DNA of 40,655 nucleotides from Brasilonema sp. CT11 (GTDB taxonomy: Bacteria; Cyanobacteriota; Cyanobacteriia; Cyanobacteriales; Nostocaceae), in the NCBI RefSeq assembly GCF_017982655.1, contig NZ_JABXYX010000069.1, positions 1 to 40,655 of the forward strand, in the 5' to 3' direction. The notes under the pieces were generated by a model. That model was not told the origin of the DNA. It saw only the letters and a program-made list of their open reading frames with translations, and ran no database searches. A program made the position numbers and the translations under genes. Position 1 is the stretch's first letter. Each line of letters opens with the position of its first letter. Shown piece by piece: positions 16,207-25,255 of this stretch.

Positions 16207-17091
16207 ATGAATACCACTTCCCCTCTATACTTGGAAGCACTGACCAAAAAAACTATAGATCATCAAAACAACATAGGCTGTATGGGATGGGAGCAAGATG
16301 TGTACCTGCCTGAAGCCGAGAGTCAGATGTTCACACCAAACCCGGACACATCTGCTGACTTGGCAATAGCCCTGCTAATTCATTATAGTTTCGACCTCGG
16401 TGGTTATAACGCCAGTGAGATAGTCGGTCTTTGGCAAAAGCAATACCCAGGGAACTGGCTACACATGGCAGTGATTGAAGCACTTTATCAGGGGCGCTAC
16501 AAAGCTGTTTCGGTGCAGCAAATATTAACGTGTTGGCAGCGACGTGGGCAAGCGATTTTTCATTTTAACATGGAATTTGAGCGCTTGATTTGCAGCAAAT
16601 TTCCACAAAGCCTAACCGCACTTCCCCCAATTTCCTCATCTTTTGTAGAAACAACAACAGCTGTTGAGGAAACTTCCCCAGAGGAATTTCACCCACCAGC
16701 CCCCTCAACTGTGGACACTGGAACACCCAAATGGCTTCCCTTGAAGAAAGCGTCCCGAGACTTGCAGACATCAGAACACGGGGATACAGCAAAATCACCA
16801 CCACACCCCATCTCACCCCAACAGCAGTTATCTCAACGCAGAGAACCGGATCAGGCGAAAACCTCCTCTATGGAAACCCCCAGATCCGCATCTGCTAACC
16901 AAAATGATCAAGATAACTTTCTCCCTGGGGCTACCAATAATCCCCCAATTGAGCAATTCACCCCGCAAACAAGCGCAGGATCAGAGTCATTTACATCAAA
17001 ACTCAAAGCAATTTCTAGCGAAAAGCCGCAGCTTTCTGGAAAACTACTCCCCAGACGTTCACACAGTTTTCTGTCACAAGAAATAGGATAG
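16207..17091 (+). CDS. hypothetical protein with folded N-terminus and disordered tail
   Basis: Residues ~1-140 look folded and helical (TSADLAIALLIHYSFDLGGYNASEIVGLWQ, WLHMAVIEALYQGRYKAVSV, ILTCWQRRGQAIFHFNMEFERLIC). Residues ~140-294 are Pro/Ser/Thr/Gln-rich and probably disordered, ending PRRSHSFLSQEIG. I recall proteins with this N-terminal pattern in cyanobacteria but know no function. It sits 13 bases after the DUF1565-SLH gene on the same strand. No signal peptide or membrane segment is visible, so it is probably cytoplasmic. Confidence 0.7.
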   Translation: MNTTSPLYLEALTKKTIDHQNNIGCMGWEQDVYLPEAESQMFTPNPDTSADLAIALLIHYSFDLGGYNASEIVGLWQKQYPGNWLHMAVIEALYQGRYKAVSVQQILTCWQRRGQAIFHFNMEFERLICSKFPQSLTALPPISSSFVETTTAVEETSPEEFHPPAPSTVDTGTPKWLPLKKASRDLQTSEHGDTAKSPPHPISPQQQLSQRREPDQAKTSSMETPRSASANQNDQDNFLPGATNNPPIEQFTPQTSAGSESFTSKLKAISSEKPQLSGKLLPRRSHSFLSQEIG

Positions 17092-17148
17092 GAGATGATT
17101 ATAGCTATTAGTAACACTCCCACGTATATTTAAAATTATATAAAATTA

Positions 17149-17618
17149 TATGAACCTCCACGTATCCTCCAACCTGGTACTAATGATACATTTAGCAAAT
17201 ATTTTGAATTACCATTAGCGCCAGCAGACATTCTCGCCGAATTTGATTGTACTTATGAACGTAAGCGATTAGATTTGCCAAGGTATCAGGGAAGTATTAA
17301 ATGTCTAGATTTTTTAAGCCGCTATTTAGAAAGAAATTTAACCTACGTTAACCCAATAAGCGAAACAGCTAGACGAGAAGTACTGATTGCTCCTACTCTT
17401 TTAGAAATTTGCGCAGAAACTCAGAACTTTTATATGGAGCGGTAACGACTGGCGAAGATTGGCGTTTTGGAATATTTCACCGTCAAGAAAAACGAATTTT
17501 GCAAGATATTAAACTCTATCGTGTTCCTGAAGAATTAGAAGAGTTGCTGCGGATTCTTGTAGATATTATTCAATCTCCCAATCCAAACACAATAAAAAAC
17601 ACAATAAAAATGGCGTGA
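17149..17618 (+). pseudogene. remnant of a nuclease-like protein with an internal deletion
   Basis: Frame one (17149-17445) reads PPRILQPGTNDTFSKYFELP, APADILAEFDCTYERKRLDL and NPISETARREVLIAPTLLEIC, then runs into a stop. A second frame from ~17430 to 17618 reads LLYGAVTTGEDWRFGIFHRQ and RVPEELEELLRILVDII. I recall both halves from one family of ~200-230 aa cyanobacterial proteins in which a central segment with an E-A-K (PD-(D/E)XK-like) core lies between them. That segment is missing here and the halves are out of frame, and no good start codon is visible. Family recall is from memory and needs a search; the two-frame relic itself is plain. Confidence 0.7.
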
Positions 17619-17664
17619 TGGAGAGAGAAACTTCCTCCATCAACCCAGAAGGAAAATGTTCAAT

Positions 17665-17700
17665 AGTTATCAGTTAACAGTTAACAGTTAACTGATAACT
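17665..17700 (-). repeat. perfect 14-bp hairpin after the minus-strand beta-helix gene
   Basis: Arms 17665-17678 and 17687-17700 are perfectly complementary with an 8-base loop. The hairpin lies one base beyond the stop codon of the gene at 17702. The sequence is made of GTTAAC/AGTTATC words that recur as a common cyanobacterial repeat. On the minus strand only a weak T-rich stretch follows, so termination is possible but not sure. Confidence 0.65.
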
Positions 17701-17701
17701 G

Positions 17702-19780
17702 TTAACTGTTCACCGGCTCAACCACAGCTTTCAAACCATTATTATTCAGTATTTTAATCATGCTATCTGCGTTATTGCGGGTGTTGAAGACACCAATTTG
17801 CATCACTCCCTTACCGCGCCAGACAGTGGGAAAAGCATTAGGAGCAAGGAATTTGACTAACTCTTGCTCTTTTTCATTTTGGACTTCCACCACAATTCGG
17901 TAACGTAAATTCATTTGACTTTCTCCCCCAGGCGATGGGGATGAATTGCCAACATACGCTGTTGTTGAAGATCTTTGAGGTACTGCCACTTTTCGCATAT
18001 TACTAGTATTGCCCAAAGGGATATTGGTATTGGGAACGGGCAAAAGAGCTGCTTCACCGGTAGGGGCAGCTTGTAGTGTTGGTAATGCGGACTGTCCTTG
18101 ACTCTGCACTCTTTGTACGGGTGCTAGTGCGACTTGGTTAGAGGAAGTTGCATTGACTTGTGGCAGTTGACGCCCAGATGCGGGAAGGGGAGGACGCGCA
18201 GTCATTTGTTGTAAATTTCCGGCATCCTCGCTTCCCTGTGTCCCTGTATCAACAGTGTTACTTGCTGTTTGGGGTGCGGTGAATTCTACGCTCCCAGGAG
18301 AAATGCGTACGTAATTTGCTTGTCGTGATGGATTAGATGTATTTGCTAATGGTTGAATTGATCTTGTTGGGGTAACTTGCCGACTTGATAGTGTCTTAGT
18401 TGGAGATTGTCCGCCATACCTTGTTAAGCTATTAGGAGTTGGCAAGCCAGGATTTTGAGCGTAAAGCTGTTGTTGATTGGTTGCAGTTGCAGAAAGTGGA
18501 GAATTAGCAGGTCTTAATGGTTGTAGTTGATTGTTCAATCCTGCTGAAACATTGTTAGAAGATGTGGGCAGAGGAAGACGGGGTGAGGGACTCAGGTTTG
18601 TTGGAGAGTTCCCACGCGCCAATGTTGTCCCCATTCCTCCGTCTGCAACTGCTGTTGTTCCAGTCAAGTCTACCTTGCCATTGATGCGGTTGTTGGCAAG
18701 GTTGTTGCCAAAAACAGGAAAGATTTGCTTGGAGGCGCTGGCGTTAATGTCGTAACGAGCATTGTTGCGAAACTGATTACCGCCTGGTTCAGAGGCGGTG
18801 CCTAAATTGGGCATGGCTTGAGAAATGGCTACTAACCCATCTTCTTTGCTACCTTGAATGAGATTGTTTCGTAGTATTGGGCGAGCATTGGCTTGTACTA
18901 CAATGCCACTTCTGTTGTCTTGAATAGAATTGCCAACTACAATTGGCTGAGCATTTTGGGTAATATTAATACCAAAGCCCGTTTGTTGAAACAAATTTTC
19001 CCGCACCTCGGCTTGGGAATTTCCAGAGACGGTGATTCCATTCGCTCCATTTTGATAAAAGAAATTATTGCGAATGTTAGGGGTACTGTTACCAGTAACC
19101 GCAATTCCATCTTGGGTACTACCAGTAAAGGTATTTTCCACAATTACTGGATTACTGTATTCAATCCATAAACCGTAACCACGAGGGTTAGGATTGGTGA
19201 TTGTTACACCAGTCAACTTGGCTTGGTTCGCGCCGACAATCGTGACGTTTTTACCACCAAAGGTGCGACTAAGGTAAGTATCTCCTCCTTTGATCACAAT
19301 ACCACGACCTTTACTGCCAGAGTCCCCTTGAATAGAAATGTTTGGTTTGAGTATCAAAGGAAAATTCTCTCCAGTTTCAGCACTGTAAGTACCGCTTGAG
19401 AGCATAATGACTGTGTTGGGACCAGCAATTCGTAGCGCTTGGCTGATAGTTTTAAAAGGAGTACCTTCACTGCCATTGTTTACCTTGTCATCTCCAACAC
19501 TTGGGTTGACAAAAAGGACGTTAACCTGAGAGATTGTTTTGACATCCAGCTGTTTCCCATCTGTTGTTCTGGGTATTTGAGCAATGGCAACATCAAGGTT
19601 TGCGCCAAGCATTGCCATGTATGCCATTCCCATGCCAGTGGTGAAACATAAAATTAAGAAACGAAACACCGATAATATTATTTGATTGAGGAAAAAATAT
19701 GGTTTGTCATCCTTGGCGACTCGCTTTCCTAGCAGGTTGTTTACGATATAAGATTTAGAAAAAACGTGGGGGTGAATCAC
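17702..19780 (-). CDS. DUF1565 beta-helix protein with SPOR-like C-terminus
   Basis: The 692 aa protein has a hydrophobic segment at ~33-65 (FLILCFTTGMGMAYMAML) that could be a signal or anchor. A DUF1565 beta-helix at ~88-370 follows (LFVNPSVGDDKVNNGSEGTP, LTGVTITNPNPRGYGLWIEY, repeated NNFF/ENLF/NNLI turns). A long low-complexity Pro/Ser/Gln-rich linker (~375-615) leads to a folded end (YRIVVEVQNEKEQELVKFL, MQIGVFNTRNNADSMIKILN) that resembles a SPOR-type peptidoglycan-binding domain. The beta-helix is clearly paralogous to that at 14106-16193, but the wall-binding part differs (SPOR-like versus SLH). An envelope location is inferred. Confidence 0.85.
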   Translation of the reverse strand: MIHPHVFSKSYIVNNLLGKRVAKDDKPYFFLNQIILSVFRFLILCFTTGMGMAYMAMLGANLDVAIAQIPRTTDGKQLDVKTISQVNVLFVNPSVGDDKVNNGSEGTPFKTISQALRIAGPNTVIMLSSGTYSAETGENFPLILKPNISIQGDSGSKGRGIVIKGGDTYLSRTFGGKNVTIVGANQAKLTGVTITNPNPRGYGLWIEYSNPVIVENTFTGSTQDGIAVTGNSTPNIRNNFFYQNGANGITVSGNSQAEVRENLFQQTGFGINITQNAQPIVVGNSIQDNRSGIVVQANARPILRNNLIQGSKEDGLVAISQAMPNLGTASEPGGNQFRNNARYDINASASKQIFPVFGNNLANNRINGKVDLTGTTAVADGGMGTTLARGNSPTNLSPSPRLPLPTSSNNVSAGLNNQLQPLRPANSPLSATATNQQQLYAQNPGLPTPNSLTRYGGQSPTKTLSSRQVTPTRSIQPLANTSNPSRQANYVRISPGSVEFTAPQTASNTVDTGTQGSEDAGNLQQMTARPPLPASGRQLPQVNATSSNQVALAPVQRVQSQGQSALPTLQAAPTGEAALLPVPNTNIPLGNTSNMRKVAVPQRSSTTAYVGNSSPSPGGESQMNLRYRIVVEVQNEKEQELVKFLAPNAFPTVWRGKGVMQIGVFNTRNNADSMIKILNNNGLKAVVEPVNS

Positions 19781-19982
19781 TTTTACGGCACTCCTTCAAC
19801 CAAAAAACTTTTTATACTTTTGTAGATGTCGTAAATCAAGTCGATAAAGTTACTCACATATTGACTACTTCGCTCTTTTTGATACACATTTAAGTTAGTT
19901 AAGAATCAATAGAGATGCGGAGCACATTGCCAATATGAAAGAGGCTGACTGTTACGATGAAAGCACTAACGGGGTTGTTGTA

Positions 19983-21056
19983 ATGGTCGAGCCATACAGC
20001 CAAACAGAGCAAATACAGCAAGTTGTTTACCGCATTTTAGATGCAAATTTAGATCGCGCTCGTGAAGGTTTGCGAATCATTGAGGAATGGTGTCGCTTTG
20101 GGTTGAACAACGCCCAATTGGCTGCCCAATGCAAAAAAGAGCGACAAGAAATAGCTCATTGGCATACTGCTGAACTGCGGGCGGCGCGAAATACACCTGG
20201 AGATCCTGGAACTGACTTAACTCATCCTCAAGAAGAGCAACGTACGAGCATCAAATCTTTGTTGCAAGCTAACTTCTGCCGAGTGCAAGAAGCCCTGCGG
20301 GTGTTGGAAGAATACAGTAAGCTTTACAACCCAAACATGGGCAAAGCTTGTAAGCAGATGCGTTATCGCATTTATACCTTGGAAAGTACTTTGATGGGAC
20401 GTCATCGACAGCAACTGCTGTTGCGATCGCGTCTATATCTTGTCACCTCCCCTGGTGATAAGTTGCTGGAAACTGTCGAAGCTGCCCTTAAAGGAGGATT
20501 AACACTCGTACAGTATCGCGATAAAACAGCCGATGATACTGTGCGCTTACAACAAGCGAAAAAGCTGCGGCAACTATGCCACGATTACGGTGCTATTTTT
20601 CTTGTCAATGATCGCTTAGATTTAGCTCTAGCGGTAGATGCTGATGGGATACATTTAGGACAGCAAGATTTGCCTATTGCGATCGCCCGAGAATTACTCG
20701 GTCCTCACCGTTTGATAGGTAGGTCTACCACAAAAGCGGCAGAAATGCAAGCAGCGATCGCTGAAGGTGCAGATTATGTTGGCGTGGGACCGGTTTACGA
20801 AACTCCAACAAAAGAGGGGAAAGCAGCAGCTGGCTTAGAGTACGTCAGCTATGCGGCTAAAAATTGTTCAATACCTTGGTTTGCCATTGGGGGAATAGAT
20901 CCAAATAATGTGAATGAGGTGATCGATGCAGGAGCAAATCGTGTCGCCGTGGTGCGTAGTCTGATGCAAGCCGAACAACCTACCTTAGTGACACAATTTT
21001 TCCTCTCACAGCTGATAAGTCGCATGAAACCAGAACTTGGTATGTCTTATGTCTGA
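19983..21056 (+). CDS. thiE: thiamine-phosphate synthase with cyanobacterial N-terminal extension
   Basis: It joins HMP-PP and thiazole phosphate to make thiamine phosphate. From the preferred ATG at 19983 the protein is 357 aa; an ATG at 19935 is also open. The ThiE barrel occupies the C-terminal ~210 residues (RLYLVTSPGDKLLETVEAAL, LVQYRDKTADD, FLVNDRLDLALAVDADGIHLGQ, GRSTTKAAEMQAA, YVGVGPVYETPTKEG, FAIGGIDPNN). The N-terminal ~145 residues (VYRILDANLDRAREGLRIIE, FCRVQEALRVLEEY) form a helical domain absent from E. coli ThiE. Its end overlaps thiS by 8 bases. No TPP riboswitch is recognisable upstream. Confidence 0.93.
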   Translation: MVEPYSQTEQIQQVVYRILDANLDRAREGLRIIEEWCRFGLNNAQLAAQCKKERQEIAHWHTAELRAARNTPGDPGTDLTHPQEEQRTSIKSLLQANFCRVQEALRVLEEYSKLYNPNMGKACKQMRYRIYTLESTLMGRHRQQLLLRSRLYLVTSPGDKLLETVEAALKGGLTLVQYRDKTADDTVRLQQAKKLRQLCHDYGAIFLVNDRLDLALAVDADGIHLGQQDLPIAIARELLGPHRLIGRSTTKAAEMQAAIAEGADYVGVGPVYETPTKEGKAAAGLEYVSYAAKNCSIPWFAIGGIDPNNVNEVIDAGANRVAVVRSLMQAEQPTLVTQFFLSQLISRMKPELGMSYV

Positions 21057-21261
21057 TAATATTACACTACTTGTCAATGGGGAAACTCGTAGCAGTTTAC
21101 CGCAAACACCTTTACCCGACTTACTTCAGCAACTGGGTTTTAATCCTCGCTTGGTAGCAGTAGAGTATAACGGCGAAATTTTACACCGTCAGTTTTGGTC
21201 AGACACAAAAGTACAGCAGGGCGATCGCTTGGAAATAGTTACCATAGTTGGTGGTGGTTAA
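21049..21261 (+). CDS. thiS: sulfur carrier protein ThiS
   Basis: The 70 aa ubiquitin-fold protein ends in the diagnostic VGGG tail, whose last Gly is thiocarboxylated to donate sulfur for the thiazole ring. ITLLVNGETR starts the first strand. The ATG at 21049 overlaps the thiE stop, indicating translational coupling; the TTG at 21037 is also open but adds only four residues. The stop (TAA at 21259-21261) shares bases with the stop of the convergent glycosyltransferase gene. ThiG, the expected partner, is not in the window. Confidence 0.93.
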   Translation: MSDNITLLVNGETRSSLPQTPLPDLLQQLGFNPRLVAVEYNGEILHRQFWSDTKVQQGDRLEIVTIVGGG

Positions 21262-22451
21262 GTTGACAAACACTCGTAGCGAGACTCAGGAATGTAAATT
21301 GAGCGGTGTAAGGTTTTGCATTGAACTAATTGTTTCCCTCTACGACCGAGTTGTTCACGCAGCTTTTGGTCTTGACACAACCGTTTGAAAGCATGAAAAA
21401 CTTCATAACCGGAATTGGGATTCACTAGTATGCCATTTTCCTCGTGATGAACTGTATCCACTACACTCCCCAAGCCAGAAGCAATCACAGGTTTCCCAAA
21501 ATAACCTGCTTCTAAACAGACGATACCTAAACCCCCAACTTTGGGGGTTTTATCATCTCCCTGAGTCAGCATTGCAAGTATGTCAGATGCTGCATAGTAT
21601 GCGCTTAATTCTTGGTCAGGCACATATCCAGCAAAATGAACTCGCTTGTGCACCCGCAAACGACGGGCTAAATTTTTCAGTGCAGACTCATAAGGACCTT
21701 GTCCACACAGTATGTAGTGGACATCCATCCCAAAAGTTAGTAGGAGTGTTAAATTCTCAATCACGCGATCAAAACCTTTACGCTTCAGCACCCGTCCGAC
21801 TGAGAGAATCACAACTGCTGTTTCTGGAATGCTATATCCATTGCGCACCCTGACACGTAAATCATCCAGATTTTCTTGATAAGATGAAACACCAAATTTT
21901 TCTACTCTCACAGCAGGGTTGATAACATGAGTTGGTGTCGCAACATCGAAATGAACCCTGAGATAATCTTGAGTATAGGAACTGTTACAAACAATCCCTT
22001 GCGCTCGTTTTAACGTGCATTCAAACAGAAAACGCAGTATGGGGTTACTTGAGAATCCAAGAATATCCTTTCCGTGTAAGTAGATAAAAAACCGGATGGG
22101 TAGAAGATAACTTAACACCAGAAGAGAAAGAAAATGGTAGCCATGACCCCACTCAATATAACGGTAATGATAGCGAAAATAAAGTTTTACGGCGAGCACA
22201 AATGAGCAAACACAATTGAGGAAAGATTCCAGCATACCCTCCACAAAACTACCATGCCAGTACCGAGAAATCGGCCAGCGATAGATTGGAAACTTTTGCG
22301 CTTTATCAAATAGCTTATCTCCCGAACAACTAGCCGTCAAAACAATCACCCGTTCTGGGTCTTGTAAGCAACGATTATAGATATACTCTTCAATTCCACC
22401 TTCTTTTGGTTGGAAGCTACGAGATATGACTAGGATATCCGGGTCTGACAT
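21258..22451 (-). CDS. glycosyltransferase, GT4 (GT-B) type
   Basis: The protein is 397 aa from the ATG at 22451 (MSDPDILVISRSFQPKEGG); an upstream start at 22496 is open. The N-terminal GPGGIE-like loop is FQPKEGGIEEYIYNR. The C-terminal domain has VILSVGRVLKRKGFDRVIENL, the nucleotide-sugar strand VHYILCGQGPYESALKNL and the GLGIVCLEAGYFGKPVIAS segment with the GT4 E-x7-E arrangement. Sugar donor and acceptor cannot be read from sequence. No other polysaccharide gene is adjacent. Its 3' end overlaps thiS by four bases tail to tail. Confidence 0.88.
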   Translation of the reverse strand: MSDPDILVISRSFQPKEGGIEEYIYNRCLQDPERVIVLTASCSGDKLFDKAQKFPIYRWPISRYWHGSFVEGMLESFLNCVCSFVLAVKLYFRYHYRYIEWGHGYHFLSLLVLSYLLPIRFFIYLHGKDILGFSSNPILRFLFECTLKRAQGIVCNSSYTQDYLRVHFDVATPTHVINPAVRVEKFGVSSYQENLDDLRVRVRNGYSIPETAVVILSVGRVLKRKGFDRVIENLTLLLTFGMDVHYILCGQGPYESALKNLARRLRVHKRVHFAGYVPDQELSAYYAASDILAMLTQGDDKTPKVGGLGIVCLEAGYFGKPVIASGLGSVVDTVHHEENGILVNPNSGYEVFHAFKRLCQDQKLREQLGRRGKQLVQCKTLHRSIYIPESRYECLST

Positions 22452-22496
22452 AGTTTTGTCTCGGATTGTTGCTCTTATGCGTGAAATGTTTTCCAT

Positions 22497-23662
22497 CAGA
22501 TGATCACTAAACGTTAAAATCGCATAATTTTTTTACATTAAGTTTGGCAACCTTTGTTCTTCATACTTTTAACTAAAGTGAAGAAATTCAGATGATTTTG
22601 TTCCAGGTTTCTTTGACTTAATAAATCCCTGACATTTACTTGCATGGTAGAGCCGATAAATAGTTATTTATCATTATTCATTTAAATAATCACTTTGAAG
22701 GATTAATGATAAATGACTATTACATCTAATTTTATTATGAACATTTTTTTATATTTAGAAAGCTTTATTTGGCGAAAAGAATCCGCTAACTTTTTTTATA
22801 TATTTCAAGTTTGTTGATGATGAATATTTTATTTGTATCATATATACTGTTTTTTGTATATACGAATTGATAAAAATTTTAAATAGAAGTGAGAGTAAAT
22901 ATGAAGATGAAATAAGTTCTACACCTGCTAAGTACGTAATATGGAAAAATGTAAAATGTTTTGTTCTTACGGGTATCTTCTATGCTTGCGGCACGGCTTG
23001 TTCATGCTTTGGTTTTACGTAATGATATTTTACGTTGGATACTTTTTGCTATTACAAATTTTATACAAGTATATTTTAAACTTATCCTAATTTCTACTTA
23101 TAATTCAATCCGTCAAATCGCTCCTATTAAGACTTTGAAATCTAGCTACTTTTAGTATAATATCTGAAGAGCACCCAAGATGTTATGCCAAAATGCCAAA
23201 AGCTATTTTGGTTAATTATATTTTTTAAAACAGAAAATTATTTATACTCTCTACTCTCAAGACAAGTATAGTGAGAAAATATACAAAATATTTGGTTGAT
23301 TTTCAAATTTTCAATAATTATGAAAAAGCCATGAAAATTATTTTATAAAATGAAAAAAAAGTAAAAACAAAAACTTGTGCACAGAGCAATTCTGGTACAA
23401 CAAAGAAGGAACTGGCTTTGTGAATATTGAATTTAGAAGCTTCAATAACTTGTCAGGTACGGTTATCTACTCCAGAAATCCGCCCAAAGCATGCTGCCCG
23501 TGCAATACAGTAGACGGTAAATTGGAAATGTAGTCTGTACTGGCGCAAAAAGTGCCAACAACTGTTTAAGGCTACGGGCTGGCGTTATTGAATAAGCACA
23601 AAACTCCAACCAGCATAGGGAGAAAAGATAACTAATATTGTTTTTCAAGCCACTGTGTCGTC
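22497..23662. other. long AT-rich intergenic stretch
   Basis: No convincing gene lies in these ~1.17 kb. There is one imperfect inverted repeat (arms 22660-22676 and 22704-22720, 16 of 17 pairs). Small frames at 22961-23155 (+, 64 codons) and 23463-23648 (-, 61 codons) have neither a ribosome site nor a recognisable pattern. The stretch includes the promoters of the glycosyltransferase and DUF1517 genes. Very low GC over 22720-23350 suggests degenerated DNA. Confidence 0.6.
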
Positions 23663-24658
23663 ATGCGTAAAAAACTACAACAAGCTACCAAACCCCTTTT
23701 TAAATCTCTGCTCCTGCTATGCCTTGTTTTTACATTGGCATTTAGTCACTCCGATGGAGCGCTAGCCGCCAGTGGGGGTAGAATCGGCGGTGGTTCTTTC
23801 AGAATGCCCTCATCAAGCCGTCCCTACTCCTCTCCTCGCACCTACGCACCAGGTGGAGGTTATGGTGGGGGTTACTATGCTCCCTATCCTGGCGGTGGTT
23901 TTGGCTTTCCGTTCCTGCTTCCGTTTTGGGGTATTGGGGGAGGATTTGGCGGTTTATTTAGCATTTTAATTTTTATTGCGATCGCCAACTTCCTGCTACA
24001 AACCTTCCGTCGCGTTGCTTCTGGTAACGCTTCTGGTGAGAGTGAAGTCAGCTACAACAGCAACCCTTCTGTTTCCGTAACTCGTTTACAAGTTGGCTTG
24101 TTAGGTAGCGCCCGTAATTTGCAAACCGAACTCAACCAGATTGCTGAAACTGCTGATACGAACTCCCCAGAAGGTAGAGCAGAAATTCTGCAAGAAGCCA
24201 GCCTAGCTTTGCTACGCCATCCGGAATATTGGGTTTACGCTGGTGGTGGTACCGAACAAGCGCGTTTAAACGCAGCTGAAGCTCAATTCAACCGTTTCTC
24301 ATTGGCAGAACGCAGCAAATTCACAGGAGAAACTCTTTCTAATGTGAACAACCAGCTCAAAGCAACTGCTCCCAAAGATGCTTTACCTGCTGCTGGTGAA
24401 CTCGACAACCCAACCCGTCTGATCACTGAAGGACCTGGAGAATATATTATCGTTACTTTACTAGCTGCAACCTTGGGTAAACTCCAGCTAGGCGACATTA
24501 ACAGCGCTGACGATTTGCGTCAAGCTCTACGTCAATTTGGTAGTATCCCTGGAGAGCAACTGCTTGCGATCGAAGTTCTTTGGACTCCACAAGCTGAAGG
24601 TGATACCCTCACCTCTGATGATGTCCTCGCTGAGTATCCAGATTTGAAATTAGTTTAA
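23663..24658 (+). CDS. DUF1517 membrane protein
   Basis: The 331 aa protein has a signal peptide (LLLLCLVFTLAFSHSDGALA, likely cut before ASGGRIGG). A Gly/Ser/Pro/Tyr-rich segment (~36-80) and one membrane span (~90-112, FGGLFSILIFIAIANFLL) follow. The DUF1517 domain contains VSVTRLQVGLLGSAR, ILQEASLALLRHPEYWVYA, GEYIIVTLLAATLGKLQ and EVLWTPQAEGDTLTSDDVL. The family occurs in cyanobacteria and chloroplasts; its function is unknown. Length is typical. An intrinsic terminator follows 32 bases downstream. It is probably a thylakoid or plasma membrane protein. Confidence 0.9.
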   Translation: MRKKLQQATKPLFKSLLLLCLVFTLAFSHSDGALAASGGRIGGGSFRMPSSSRPYSSPRTYAPGGGYGGGYYAPYPGGGFGFPFLLPFWGIGGGFGGLFSILIFIAIANFLLQTFRRVASGNASGESEVSYNSNPSVSVTRLQVGLLGSARNLQTELNQIAETADTNSPEGRAEILQEASLALLRHPEYWVYAGGGTEQARLNAAEAQFNRFSLAERSKFTGETLSNVNNQLKATAPKDALPAAGELDNPTRLITEGPGEYIIVTLLAATLGKLQLGDINSADDLRQALRQFGSIPGEQLLAIEVLWTPQAEGDTLTSDDVLAEYPDLKLV

Positions 24659-24690
24659 GGCGTTGCATAGTAAAAGAATAACTTTTGTGG

Positions 24691-24719
24691 GGTGGGCAAG
24701 ATGCTCACCTTTATTTTTT
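24691..24719 (+). terminator. intrinsic terminator after the DUF1517 gene
   Basis: A seven-pair stem (24691-24697 with 24703-24709, one G-T pair) with a 5-base loop is followed by TTTATTTTTTC. Position and T-run fit a rho-independent terminator for the plus-strand gene. Confidence 0.75.
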
Positions 24720-24730
24720 CATGGATTTCT

Positions 24731-24759
24731 CTCGTTCCTTGTCTCTGGCAAGGAACGAG
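24731..24759 (-). terminator. perfect 11-bp hairpin at the end of the phosphotransferase relic
   Basis: Arms 24731-24741 and 24749-24759 pair perfectly around a 7-base loop. On the minus strand it lies 3 bases after the stop of the decayed phosphotransferase gene and is followed by A/T-rich sequence, so it may be that gene's old terminator. Confidence 0.55.
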
Positions 24760-24762
24760 AAA

Positions 24763-25236
24763 TTAAGTCATTTTGTTTATTGACTCAGCAAATCTTGGCG
24801 TCTTCATATTGTATAAAGCCTCGTTCAATAAAACTTTCCCATAAAGTAATTTCCCTTCATATGAAGCGAGCGAGACTTTGCCGGTACGCATTTGCATATG
24901 AAAATCCCTAAGGCGAGCAGTATCCATGCGATCGTCATGTACCCAATCCGGAGGCTGTGACGCTGCTGCCAATTTCATAAATAGCATCGCCTGGAACATA
25001 TGGCAGATCTGCTGCATGAGGAAAAAGCGTGCGCGTTTGTATTCATCAAGCGAGTCGCCAAAGTATGCCTTAAGGTAGATTTATTCTTGTGCTTCATCTG
25101 CAATAAAGGATTTGGCAATCGTTGCCAAATCAACATACCGGTCATTTTGGAATGCTGCTTCCCAATCAATGATCCATATTTTCTTTCCATCAAGTGGCAC
25201 TAGCCCTTCAATAAGGATAAGTAAGATTGTAGATTT
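24763..25236 (-). pseudogene. C-terminal remnant of an aminoglycoside/choline-kinase-like phosphotransferase
   Basis: One continuous frame reads GLVPLDGKKIWIIDWEAAFQ, NDRYVDLATIAKSFIADEAQE, then a TAA at 25081-25083, then IYLKAYFGDSLDEYKRARFF, LMQQICHMF and onward to LLYGKVLLNEALYNMKTPRF. IIDWE is the metal-binding Asp motif of the APH/choline kinase fold and the rest matches that C-terminal lobe. The catalytic HxDxxxxN loop and the whole N-terminal lobe are gone; homology fades at ~25236, 20 bases before the kinase-FGE stop. The single in-frame stop and truncation show it is dead. The original substrate is unknown. Confidence 0.8.
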
Positions 25237-25255
25237 GTCTATAAAATTACGAACT

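Noticed and set aside
19781-19982. Possible TPP riboswitch before thiE
   Set aside because: The conserved CUGAGA and ACCUG-type words of the THI element were not found in a readable arrangement.
22961-23155. 64-codon plus-strand frame in the AT-rich gap
   Set aside because: No ribosome site and no recognisable pattern; codon content fits random AT-rich DNA.
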